DNA of 64,000 bases from Cannabis sativa (lineage: Eukaryota; Streptophyta; Magnoliopsida; Rosales; Cannabaceae). Location: assembly GCF_029168945.1 (NCBI RefSeq), contig NC_083602.1, forward strand, positions 26,833,323-26,897,322, in the 5' to 3' direction. The position numbers and the translations under genes were made by a program. The notes beneath the pieces were generated by a model. That model searched no databases and was not told the origin of the DNA. It saw nothing but the letters and a program-made list of their open reading frames with translations. This document shows positions 35,403-45,277 of this stretch, one piece after another. The stretch's first letter is position 1. The number at the start of each line of letters is the position of its first letter.

Positions 35403-37219
35403 AAGTTTTAGTGAATCATTATCCAACTGGATTTATGATTCTGGACTAAACTTTGTTTATTTTCTTCTTCTTATAGGCCAAGCTACTTGAACTCAATTGA
35501 GTTGGATCAGAAAGCTGGACCAAGGGTGATATCGTCCAGATGAAGATGAAGCTCTTCAATTTTTTTTTTGAATTAATTGTTTTAGTTTAAAAACAATTTG
35601 GATTTCAAATTTTAGTCAGGGATATTTATCCCTGATTTTCTCATATTGTTGCAATTTTTTTTTAATATTAATAAAGTTTTTTTTCGAAATTTCCTATTGC
35701 AATTTATGAGATTGAGCTTCATTTATTTTATCTTCATCAATTATTACCACATTATATTTGTATGTTTGTATGTGTAAGTGTTTTTATTATTGATGCAAAT
35801 TCTATAATATTTACAACTCTTCATAGAGTTATATTATATAAACACTAGAAATTATTTCTATGTTTATCAATAATTGTTAATTCTCAAACAATTATTAAGA
35901 ATTTGTTTAATAAAAGGATCTTATGATCTGATAGGGGTGGAGAAAAGTTAAGAAAACTATGCAGTTCAACGATCTTTTATATCTAATGAACTCTGGATAG
36001 TATTCAACTCCACATAAACTCTATCACACTAAGAGAATCATGATCTATACAACCTTTAGGGGTGGATCATAGTCTCTATATACTTAGGGGTGGAGGTTAT
36101 CCATAGTACCCTATATGTATATTCTTAGGGGTGGAGTCCATTCCACAATTCCCTATGAAACACATATCTTGTTTAAACATAGAAGTAATATAATGAGTCA
36201 GCTATTGTCAATATAAATTCTTGATCTTGATTGTATGTTCCATTTCGTTTTTACTGTTGTAAGTAAGAGTTTGATACCTTTGAAAGTTCTTTGTTAAAGT
36301 TTCACACTACCTTAATTGAGTGGGAGAATTTTAAAGTTCTATACCCATCTTTATTAGGTTGATAATTGTGATAGGTACTTAAGAACACTACTGAAAAGCA
36401 AATCTAACCATTCACATGGATAGGTATAGCTTATCAGAATTATGAGAATAAGATAAAGAACTCTAGTTCAGTCTATTCGAATGACTTGAGCCAAGAATTC
36501 TTAATCCTCATAAAATTTGATGGTATCTTAATTTTGATTACTTTATCTCTGGCATGTATTTTTCACTTCAAATACTAGTCTGCCATGTTGATGACTTAGT
36601 CTTAACTTAAAGTTTCAGACTAATACAAAAGTCACAACTAGGTAACTCTCCAAACAATCAGAGGTTAAAAGTATTATTTAACCAGACATCTGCTATTGAG
36701 TGGGAGCTATCTGAGATGTAATCAAATAGGGAACATTAGAAGATATTCAAGAAGGATTTATGAAAGTGATCTATATGTCAGATATTAAGGAACTGTGTAT
36801 CAGTTGTCTTTGTATCACACCATCTAATTTCGAAATTCTTAAGATGGTGCTTACTTTGGGGGTGGAGGAATTATTGTATAATAATTCAAGCTCTACCAGA
36901 GAAGAACTATAACTTGGTCTATTCGAAAATACCAGAAAGTTATATCACTGAAGAAAAGTCTACACTGTATTATCTCAATTACATATTTTAAAATATGAGA
37001 GATATGTCCTCTCGTTAATTCAGATGTACTTTTAAAACAGTAAAGATTTCAGTATCCCTTGATGAGTAAAGCATATAGTAAAGGATGTTTCATAAGAGTA
37101 TTTATGAACTTGTTTCCAGAAGTTTGGGTGGATTCAAATATACTACACTTGATCTAAAGTTCAAGACATCAGATTGACCTATTTGCACAGTTTGTTTTAT
37201 ATTAGTGCAAGTGGGAGTT
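35403..37219 (+). pseudogene. Collapsed copia pol relic (B)
   Basis: Directly after gag, SNWIYDSG (about 35425-35445) is the protease active-site region. Almost nothing of the protease follows. Later landmarks are the integrase DRGGE-type word near 35922-35942 (TATGATCTGATAGGGGTGG) and repeated AGGGGTGGA words near 36060-36135. An RT/RNase H tail with ATTGAGTGGGAGCTATCTGAG lies near 36697. The polypurine tract AAGTGGGAGTT ends at 37219. It is different in detail from the family A relics but shortened in the same manner. Confidence 0.7.
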
Positions 37220-39132
37220 TGTTAGGTTTTATGCCCTAAATAAAACTCTTTACAATCTGATTAGTTATCAATATAAGAAATTTGAAGTGATTGATGTTTG
37301 CATGAATTTTACATGCTAATGGTTTAATATGTTTAATATGTTTATTACATTCATACACACAAAATCAATTAAATCCAGATCATATGTTTATTCACAATTA
37401 CAGTATCGTCAACACAGTGGAATGTGTTTGTGATCATATGAATCAAAAGTTTTAGTCCCCGTTTCATCGTTGTTATTGGATTTACACTAATGTGATAATC
37501 GGCGATGATGTGTACTTACACTTGGAGTAAGTGTTATGTTCTTTCCAGGACATTAGTAAAGTATACTAGTTTCGAATGTATGGAGTATACATTGGACTGG
37601 ACCGATATTGCAACTAAGTTAAGATATTACAAACTTACCGTTATACATATCTTTCCAAGTCAATATCAGTAGTTGATCTTAAGATTGAAAAGAATCTAAA
37701 TCCTGATATGCTTGGGCTCAACTCAGGAGTGCTATTCATGTTCTTTGATTTATTAGTTAAGCCTACTTTTGGGTCAGGGTGATACGTATATTTTGGGAAC
37801 ATGATAGTATGATTGAGTGGGAGTGCTGAACATAAATATGGAATCTATAGCTTACCGGTGTATAGAAGTTAAGTGATGATTCCCTTCGAGCTTAGCAAAT
37901 AGAAGTAAATGGATGAGTTCTTGTTTAACCGACTAATTATTAGATCATTAAACACCATTTACGAGTAGCTAAGTGTTTTAAGTGGGCAAAATACATTGAG
38001 GGGTGAGAACGGTAAAGAAATCCCATCTCGATGTAAATCATCTATATAGAGGATCTTTAAATCACAATAAGATTATAACAATGGTTAAATGAGATAGTAT
38101 ATTGGTATCGTGAAACATACAATATGCTCTATATAAGTCTGAGAGTGCAATTCTAAGTTCTAAGAGTGGATTCAACGAAGAATTAATAAGTAGGAATTTA
38201 CTTGGTAAATTTGGTTCACTTATTGGAAGCTCAAGATATAGATCCATGGTCCCCATTCTAGTTGAGAACATTCTGCTTATAAGACTCATTAATTGATTCG
38301 TGATTGATCAATTATAATTCTAAAGTTAGACTATGTCTGATTTTATGAATTTTCACTATTCAGGGGTGAAATTGTAAGGAAAAGATTTTTTCTGGGTTTA
38401 TTTATTTATTAATGGACTTTATATGTCTAATTAATAATTAAATTAAATGACAATATTATTTAATAATGTATTTTAATTATTAAATAATTAGTTTTGGCAT
38501 TTAAAAGGTTAGAATTGGAAAATTGGCATTTTTGAGAAAATAGAGATAAAATTTGATAAAATTGCAAAATTAAGTGGGGCCCATTACAACACCTATGGCC
38601 GGCCACTTATAAGTTTTTTTTTAAATTAATATTTTCATTATTTTAATGCCAAATAATTCTAAACCTAAACCTAGTAAGTTGCCTATAAATAGAAAGTGAT
38701 GGCTCATTCACAATACATGCTTTCATTAGCTTTCTGACAGAAATTTCTCTCTTCAGAAAAACTGAGCCTTCCCTCACTCTCTACCTTGGCCGAAACCTCT
38801 CTCCCTTTTTTCCTTCATCTTTTTCGTGACCCTAGTGAAAGAGTAAGTGCCCACACACAGTAAGCAGTAACTCAATCATAGATTGGAAGACTGTGAAGGA
38901 TCAAAGCTTGAAGAAGAAGGAGATTCGGGCTCAGATCTTGATTATACTCTGCTACAGAAAGGAATCAAGGGTTAGAGATCTGAGTGGAAGGAGACATTTA
39001 TTCCGCTGCATCAATGTAAGGTTTTCTTAACTTTATATGTGTTTATTTTATCGCTTTAGAAAGTTCATATTTAGGATGTTAATAAACATACTTGTGAGTA
39101 GATCTAAGATCCTGGTAAAATAATTCCCAACA
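37220..39132 (+). repeat. 3' LTR of B
   Basis: TGTTAGGTTTTATGCCC...ATTCCCAACA, followed by the target duplication GTTGC. Roughly fifteen differences from the 5' LTR by my hand count. Confidence 0.94.
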
Positions 39133-39137
39133 GTTGC

Positions 39138-39706
39138 CCCACCTCAATCCGGGTCAGGCGACTGTGGGTATGCCTCAGGGAACACCGGGGGGTACAGCAG
39201 GAGTATTGGCTCCAGCTGCTCCCACGGGCGACGCCCAGCATATCCCCGGTCTGCCGCCCCGGCCTAATGGGAGGGTAGCCATGATCTCCGGAGGTCCCCA
39301 TATCGGAGGGACTACTCGCAAGGAGCTTAAGCGATACGCCGGGGCCGCGAAACACAATGAGGTGTGGGAAGTTACTCAACTCCCAGCTCAAAGGCCCCGG
39401 TTGATGGACCAACCCATCACGTACGCCAAGACGGTGCGCTTCCCTCATCATGACCCGCTGGTCATAGAGACCCCCATCGCGAATAAAGTGGTGGCCAGAG
39501 TCTTAATTGACAATGGAAGTTCCGTGAACTTACTCTTCAAAGAAGCCTTCACCGCGATAGGCTTGACAGACCGGGACCTCTCACCCAGTGGGTCCCAGCT
39601 CACAGGGTTTAACGGGACGACACTTATCCCAATGGGAAAAGTAAGGCTCCCAGTCACCTTGTGCCCGGACACCCCCAGAGCACATTCAAATACTGCACCT
39701 TCGTAG
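39138..39706 (+). pseudogene. E4 protease region
   Basis: Continuation of the E4 gag-pol frame after B. A linker rich in Pro/Gly leads to the aspartic protease with VLIDNGSSVNLLF; the usual DTG/DSG is DNGSS, as in other Tat elements. The frame breaks near 39675, where a run of C is one base shorter than in the related fragment 53301-56485. The frame then ends at 39706, and the protease flap/C-terminal part continues in the frame beginning 39661. Confidence 0.85.
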
Positions 39707-40344
39707 TGGTGGACTGTCCGACAGCTTACAACGCGATCCTCGGCCGACCGGCCTTGGTGGACTTTGGCGCAGTCACATCGATTCGGCACCTGTGCCTAAA
39801 GTTCCCTACCCGGGAGGCCGGAATCGGAACTGTGAGGGGAAACCAGGGGGAAGCAAGACAATGTTACAATGTCGCAACCCACCTGCCCGTGCTAATGGTC
39901 CGGGAGTCACCTGAGCCAAGAGTGGCTGAAGAGGATGAGTTGGACCCCCGTGTGGGGTCCGAAAGAATTATAGAACCAATGGAGGACGTCGAAGAAGTAT
40001 CAGTGTGCGACATCGACTCCACCAAAGTACTCCGGCTAGGGAAGAACCTAGATCCGGAGGAAAAAGAAAAAATAATAAAAACACTGAAGGGCACCGTCGA
40101 CATCTTTGCATGGCGCCAAGAAGACATGACTGGCATAAGCCCTCATGTCATCACCCACGTACTCAACGTCAATCCGGACATGCCTCCCGTCCAGCAAAAG
40201 CGACACCCGCTCAATTCGGTGAAAGCCGAAGCTCTAGAGAAAGAGGTGGACAAACTTTTGACTAACGACATGATCCGCGACGTATACAATCCAGAGTGGC
40301 TGGCTAATCCGGTCCTGGTGCCCAAGCCGAACGGAACTTGGTGA
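39661..40344 (+). pseudogene. E4 protease C-terminus and start of reverse transcriptase
   Basis: Carries the second half of the protease (CTFVVVDCPTAYNAILGRP) and a long acidic connector (ESPEPRVAEEDELDP). The RT fingers follow (VQQKRHPLNSVKAEALEKEV, IRDVYNPEWLANPVLV). It ends at a TGA (40342-40344) just after KPNGTW. The homologous fragment at 55770 has Arg there, so this is a CGA-to-TGA type nonsense change rather than a real end. Confidence 0.88.
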
Positions 40345-40878
40345 GTCTGTATAGATTTCACCGATCTAAACAAAGCTTGTCCAAAGGACTGCTTCCCGCT
40401 GCCCAGGATCGACCAGATGGTAGATGCCACCTCCGGATTCAAACTGCTATCCTTCATGGACGCCTATGCTGGGTACAATCAAATAAAAATACATACGGCA
40501 GACCAGGAGTGCACTAGCTTCAGGACCGATAAGGGGGTATACTGTTACCTAGTCATGCCCTTCGGACTGAAAAACGCCGAAGCAACCTATCAACGAATGG
40601 TTAACCAGATGTTTAAAGGCCTCCTGGGGCGAAACATGGAGGTTTACGTGGACGACATGCTCGTCAAATCCAAAGCATGCAACAGCCATGCAAGCGACTT
40701 AGAAGAATGCTTCGAAGTTGTCCGGAGATACGACATGAAGCTCAACCCAAAGAAATGCACCTTCGGGGTCAAATCAGGAAAGTTCCTGGGCTTCATCGTT
40801 AGTCAAAGGGGGATTGAGGCAAATTCGGAAAAAATCCAGGCCCTCCTGAGCATGCCATCCCCCAAAAAAACATAAAGA
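40345..40878 (+). pseudogene. E4 reverse transcriptase core
   Basis: Reads VCIDFTDLNKACPKDCFPLP, then LLSFMDAYAGYNQI, LVMPFGLKNAEATYQ and the catalytic VYVDDMLVKS (YVDD intact), then FLGFIVSQRGIEAN. The frame is lost at about 40866-40872, where a run of A is one base too long, ending at TAA in the 40873-40876 region. Downstream sequence continues in the frame starting 40880. Confidence 0.9.
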
Positions 40879-40879
40879 T

Positions 40880-42037
40880 GTGCAGAGCCTGACCAGAAAG
40901 GTAGCTGCTTTAAACTGCTTCATCTCACGGTCCACGGACAAGTGCATACCCTTCTTCAACGTGCTAAAGAAGTGCCAAAAGTTCGAATGGTCGGACGAGT
41001 GCGAGGAGGCATTCAAAAAGCTAAAAGAGCACATGGCCAAGCCTCCTATCCTATCAAAACCCGTCCTCGGAGAAGACCTATTTCTTTATTTGGCCGTCTT
41101 CAAACACGCGGTTAGCGCTGCCTTGGTCCGGGAAGAAGAGAAAACTCAGCATCCCGTGTACTATGTCAGCAAGCGCATGATAGGAGCCGAAACAAGATAC
41201 CCGGTCATTGAAAAACTGGTGTTTTACCTCCTGATGGCGTCAAGGAAGTTGAGGCCATACTTCCAAGCCCATCCGATCAAAATTCTGACCAATCACCCGC
41301 TCCGACAGGTCCTCCAAAAACCTGAGGCGTCCGGAAGGCTCCTCAAGTGGGCAATGGAGCTAAGTCAATTCGACTTGCACTACATACCCCGAATTTCTAT
41401 AAAAGGCCAAGCCTTGGCGGACTTCATTACTGAATGCAACGAAGCCGAGGCAACCGCGAATACGCCGGTACCGCCAATCCCCACATGGAGGGTATTTGTA
41501 GACGGAGCCTCCAATGAGAACGGTTCCGGAGCCGGAGTGGCTATGGTAACACCAACCGGACTGCGACTCCAGGCGGCCCTACGGTTTGACTTCGCAGCTT
41601 CAAACAATGAGGCCGAATATGAAGCCCTGATAGCAGGGCTGAAATTAGCAAAAGCTGTAGGACCCAAAAGAGTGGAAGTCTATAGTGATTCCCAACTGGT
41701 CGTAAACCAGGTATCTAGAGAATACCAAACCCACGGCGAGCGAATGGCCGCGTACGTAACAATAGTCCGAGAGCTGCTCCACGAGTTCACGGACTACAAA
41801 ATAGAAAGAATCCCCCGAGAAAAGAACGCTCACGCGGACTGTCCAGCTAAGTTAGCCTCGGATAGCGAAATCGAAGAGCTGGGGGTAGTACCAGTGGAAT
41901 GCTTGGCAGAGCCAAGCATCAAAATAAAAGAGACCACGCTAACGGTTGGGCAAGAACCCAGCTGGATGGTCCCCATCATAAAATACATAACAAAAGATGA
42001 GTTGCCCCAAGAAAGGGCACTGTCTCGGAAGATTTAG
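40880..42037 (+). pseudogene. E4 RT thumb, RNase H and second RNase H
   Basis: 385 codons. Residues about 1-60 are the RT thumb/connection. Residues about 60-165 are the RT-linked RNase H-like domain (LYLAVFKHAVSAALVREEE, YYVSKRMIGAETRYPVIEKL). Residues about 200-330 are a second, RVT_3-type RNase H with acidic residues in FVDGASNENGSG, NEAEYEALIAGL, VYSDSQLVVNQV and NAHADC. This dual arrangement is characteristic of Tat elements. It ends at a TAG (42035-42037) where the relative at 54110 has CAG, again a C-to-T nonsense change; the same frame continues into integrase. Confidence 0.9.
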
Positions 42038-43198
42038 TATCAGGCTCATCGTTATGTAATGATGGATCAAATTCTCTACCGAAGAGGACTCAGCATTCCT
42101 TATTTAAGGTGTGTATTGGACCCTGAAGCTAGACAAATCATGCTAGAGGTCCACGAAGGGTTCTGTGGAGATCATACGGGAGGACCCAGTCTCTCAAAGA
42201 AAATATTGAGGCAAGGGTACTTCTGGCCAACAATGAAAAAAGATTGTATAGACTATGTCCAAAAGTGTGACTCGTGCCAAAGGTACGCGAACATACCGAG
42301 AGCTCCTCCAAATGAAATCACCCTGATGACTAGTCCTTGGCCCTTCGCGGTTTGGGGAATAGATCTTATTGGGTCCCTGCCAACAGGAAAAGGGGGAGTA
42401 AAGTATGCAATAGTAGCAGTAGACTACTTGACCAAATGGACGGAGGCTGAGCCTATGAAGACAATAACTGCTAAAAAAGCAGTGGACTTTGTTATTAAAA
42501 ACATAGTGTGTCAATATGGCTTGCCTCACAAAATAGTCTCTGACAATGGAAAGCAATTCGATTGTGAGGAATTTACTGACTTCTGCAACCAACACGGAGT
42601 AGTGAAAAGCTTCTCCGCGGTGGCCAGACCTCAAACAAACGGTCAGGCGGAAGCAGTCAATAAAATCCTAAAGGTTACCTTGAAGAAAAAGGCCGCCGGC
42701 TGCAAAAACAAGCGGCACGAAGAGTTGCCAAGGGTGTTATGGGCCTACCGGACGACCCCCAGAACCACGACCGGTCACTCGCCTTTTTCAATGGCGTACG
42801 GTTGTGAAGCGATGGTCCCGGTAGAAACGTTATTCCCATCCCACAGGAGGACGACTTACGATCCAGCCACGAATCAAGCTTTGCTTCAAGAGGCTTTGGA
42901 TCAAGTCGAAGAACTCCGGGATGAGTCTCAAATACGGATGGCAGCTTATCAGAAGAAGGTGACCAAGTATTTTAACTCTCAGGTTAAAAACAGAAAATTT
43001 GCTATTGGGGATATGGTCCTAAGAAGAGTCTTCCCAGCCACCCAGGAACCCGGAGTAGGGGTACTTGGGCCAAATTGGGAAGGACCATATGAAATCGAGG
43101 ACGAAATCGGCCCCGGCACTTACAAGCTAAAAAGAATGGATGGAACCATTGTGCCAAGAGCCTGGAATGCCGATCACCTCAGAAAATATTACCAATAG
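42038..43198 (+). CDS. E4 integrase
   Basis: Open from the nonsense codon to TAG at 43198; the first Met is at 42059 (379 codons from there). It inserts element cDNA into DNA. The zinc-binding H32-H39-C70-C73 (VHEGFCGDH, CDSCQRY) is complete. The catalytic core has D102 (GIDLIGSL), D162 (VSDNGKQF) and E198 (NGQAEAVNK), the D,D-35-E spacing. The C-terminus ends WNADHLRKYYQ without a chromodomain, as expected for Tat. All catalytic residues are present, but upstream nonsense and frameshift changes mean it could not be made as part of a normal polyprotein from this copy. Confidence 0.9.
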   Translation, partial: YQAHRYVMMDQILYRRGLSIPYLRCVLDPEARQIMLEVHEGFCGDHTGGPSLSKKILRQGYFWPTMKKDCIDYVQKCDSCQRYANIPRAPPNEITLMTSPWPFAVWGIDLIGSLPTGKGGVKYAIVAVDYLTKWTEAEPMKTITAKKAVDFVIKNIVCQYGLPHKIVSDNGKQFDCEEFTDFCNQHGVVKSFSAVARPQTNGQAEAVNKILKVTLKKKAAGCKNKRHEELPRVLWAYRTTPRTTTGHSPFSMAYGCEAMVPVETLFPSHRRTTYDPATNQALLQEALDQVEELRDESQIRMAAYQKKVTKYFNSQVKNRKFAIGDMVLRRVFPATQEPGVGVLGPNWEGPYEIEDEIGPGTYKLKRMDGTIVPRAWNADHLRKYYQ

Positions 43199-43679
43199 CA
43201 AGGATATAACTTAGACTTTGTTCAAAGAGTTTGTACCGTCCAAATGTATACCTCCTCTACATGTTGAATAAAACTGAGTGCCTTAAAAACAAAGTTACTA
43301 TGTCACTCAGGGAGTACTAGGGTATACCGCACGGACAGACAGAAAACAAACTAAGCAAAATATCCTGACCCAAAGGGCAGGTCAAAAAAGTATGCACAAA
43401 AATAAAGAGCATAAGTATAAAAATCATGATCCAAAGGACAGGTCAAAAAAGAGAAATATGTGGCAAAAGAGATCACATATAAATATCCTAGCCCACAGGG
43501 TAGGTCAAATATATACAAGTGGCCCGGGGACAGGCCTTTAAAAATTGTCTCCCCTTCAAATAAAAAACAGCTACCTAAATATATTGTCCCAAGGTAGCAG
43601 CAACTATATATAAAAAGAAAAAATAAATAATAAGAGAAGTGGGTGGAATCCTGGTTGTACTGGGTCAATCTCAAGCGGC
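43199..43679 (+). other. E4 spacer after pol, with 61-bp tandem repeats
   Basis: Separates the pol stop from the 3' end of the antisense gene. It has a sense AATAAA at 43266-43271. Three degenerate units like ATCCTGACCCAAAGGGCAGG start at 43362, 43423 and 43484, an exact 61-bp period, with a partial fourth copy near 43519. The open minus-strand frame 43683-43351 simply translates these repeats and is not considered a gene. Confidence 0.75.
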
Positions 43680-44354
43680 TCAATCAACACGCGGAGGAAG
43701 GCGAGGTCCGATACGCGCCTCTACCATGGCATCAAGCTTCTTCTTCTTCTCCCGAAATTTGGCAATCATTTCCTCAGGTTTGGGGTAGAAAGTAAGCTTG
43801 ATATTTTGGTCGTTGGTAGACCAAGCCATGAAGACTCCATCATCGAAGCACTTAGGGCAACGGCCGCAGGAAACGGGAGAGAGAAGCTCGGCTCTTTTTG
43901 CCTTCTTGGAGGCTTGTTCCTTGAAGTCCCTGAGCTCCTTCAGCTCCGCGGCTAGGGCGGCCCTGGACTCCAAGTTTGCTTGGTGAGTTTCCTCTAAGGA
44001 TCTCACCTTGGCAACCATCTCGTCCAAAGCTTCCCTGGCCTCCCGGAGCTCCCGCTTGGCCTTTGCAGCGGCCTCACTTTTCGCCCTCAGCTCCTCTTGA
44101 TGCTGGGCCTCCAGCCTGTCCCTCCGTTGGGCCTCATCCCGGATCATGGCCTCCGCCTGGGCTTCCCTCCGCTTGGCCTCCTCCTCATTGGCCTTGGCAG
44201 CAGCCTCCCGGCGCTCAGCAGCCTCCTGGTAAAGCTGCCTCTCCGCAGTGAGATCCTGAAGGACCTTCCTGACGTCGTTCATGTCCCCAAAATCAGACAG
44301 AACGAAGCCATGGTTAATTATGTTCTTGGAGAGGCGACCAGCCTCAGCAGCAAG
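43680..44354 (-). CDS. Antisense gene of E4, coding exon 3 (coiled coil, C-terminus)
   Basis: Last exon. It begins after the acceptor TTGTTGTTCAG (intron 44432-44355, 78 bp, phase 0) with LAAEAGRLSKNIINHGF and ends at the stop 43682-43680. Residues about 25-165 of the exon form a long charged coiled coil (QLYQEAAERREAAAKANEEE and similar heptads). A CGRCPKC motif and a basic tail ending PRLPPRVD follow. The open frame extends upstream to an ATG at 44390, but that lies in the intron. The exon points towards pol, so its mRNA is complementary to the sense genomic RNA. Function unknown; the coiled coil suggests oligomerisation or partner binding (inference). Confidence 0.8.
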   Translation of the reverse strand, partial: LAAEAGRLSKNIINHGFVLSDFGDMNDVRKVLQDLTAERQLYQEAAERREAAAKANEEEAKRREAQAEAMIRDEAQRRDRLEAQHQEELRAKSEAAAKAKRELREAREALDEMVAKVRSLEETHQANLESRAALAAELKELRDFKEQASKKAKRAELLSPVSCGRCPKCFDDGVFMAWSTNDQNIKLTFYPKPEEMIAKFREKKKKLDAMVEARIGPRLPPRVD

Positions 44355-44432
44355 CTGAACAACAATACAAGTGTAAGAAAGAATCCCCAAAAAAGAAAAA
44401 TAAAGGGAAAAGCAAAATTACAAAGCACTTAC

Positions 44433-45196
44433 CACAGTGAGGGAGTGGCTGAGGTCCTAGATTTGGAAGATAGAGTTCAGGGAGGCACAAGTTGCGAACC
44501 GCTTAGGCGCACACCGGGTAAGCTGAGAAGCAAACTCGCCAGTCATCTCCGCGGCGAAGGGAGCCAAGGAGGGCCCAAGGAAGCGACGGAACCAGTCCGA
44601 CAGGGGGTCCAAGTTTAGGTCCCACAGATCCTGGTACTCCGGGTTGTTGATGGTTTCTTGCACCTCAACCCGCAGAACCCTCCTAAGGGCTTCCACCTCG
44701 GCAAAACCCCAGGAGTATTCGTCTATGGCATAGTTATGCTTGGCTATCCGGAGCTCTTGCCTCGCCTCGTCTCCAGGAACCGGAGTCAGCTCAATGTTGG
44801 GAGGAGCAGGATGCTCTTCCATGGGAGAGACCCCACCATCAAGACCGTGGGCCGGAGTGTCAGCTCTCCGAGGCTGCTTGGGCTCTTCCTGGGCAATCAT
44901 CTTGCCCTTACGCTTGCGAATCAGAGCAATTTCTTGCTCTTCTTCACTTTTTTCAACTTCCTCAGGAAGAGCCCGGAGCCCTCCTGCACCTTCTTCAACT
45001 TCCTCAGAAAAGCCCCATTGCTTTTCTTGACCTTCTCCCGGCAGCACCTCCTCGTCATCCACTAAATCAATAGTGTCGGGGGGAGCGCTGGAAGAAATCT
45101 TTAGAGCAGGGGCCATTGGGGAAGAAGTAAAGGCAGGAGGAGCCTCAGGAGTGTGAACCCCAGCAAGCTGATCCAAGATGGCGTCCATGGAGATAC
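44433..45196 (-). CDS. Antisense gene of E4, coding exon 2 (acidic linker), with one nonsense codon
   Basis: Between the acceptor TTGTTGTAGCAG (intron ends 45197) and the donor GTAAGT at 44432. It joins exon 1 in phase 1 and exon 3 in phase 0, so the frame is kept across all three. Starts ISMDAILDQLAG. It is acidic and low-complexity (DLVDDEEVLPGEG, EEVEKSEEEQE) with a basic RKRKGK cluster that could be a nuclear signal, then a folded-looking region (NYAIDEYSWGFAEVEALRR...SDWFRRFLGPSLAPF). A TAG at 44459-44457 interrupts it eight codons before the donor; CAG would restore sense, so it looks like a single C-to-T change. That stop would remove the coiled coil in this copy. Confidence 0.78.
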
Positions 45197-45277
45197 CTGC
45201 TACAACAAAAATAAGCAAGTGTTAGAACATCCGTGGGAAACCACCGACGCAAGATATGGCAAATAAGCTAGTCCTAC

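Larger units (their letters stand above)
28974..39132 (+). mobile_element. B: complete copia element, family B, inside E4
   Basis: About 10.2 kb with near-identical 1.91-kb LTRs, primer site and polypurine tract. It is flanked by target duplication GTTGC (28969-28973 and 39133-39137). It splits E4 between gag zinc knuckle and protease. It carries a damaged gag and a protease start, but the rest of pol is collapsed, so it is non-autonomous. It is younger than its host E4, in line with the few differences between its LTRs. Confidence 0.95.

Noticed and set aside
43362..43540. CRISPR-like regular repeats
   Set aside because: A eukaryotic retrotransposon with contiguous degenerate tandem units, not identical repeats separated by unique spacers.
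43351..43683. 110-codon minus frame, hydrophobic, after the antisense gene
   Set aside because: It is the translation of the 61-bp tandem repeats; its repeated FDLP...G pattern follows from them.
44097..44618. 173-codon plus frame opposite antisense exons 2-3, and plus frame 45696-46337 opposite exon 1
   Set aside because: Shadows of GC-rich coding exons on the other strand. The minus strand has the splice signals, domain and coiled coil.
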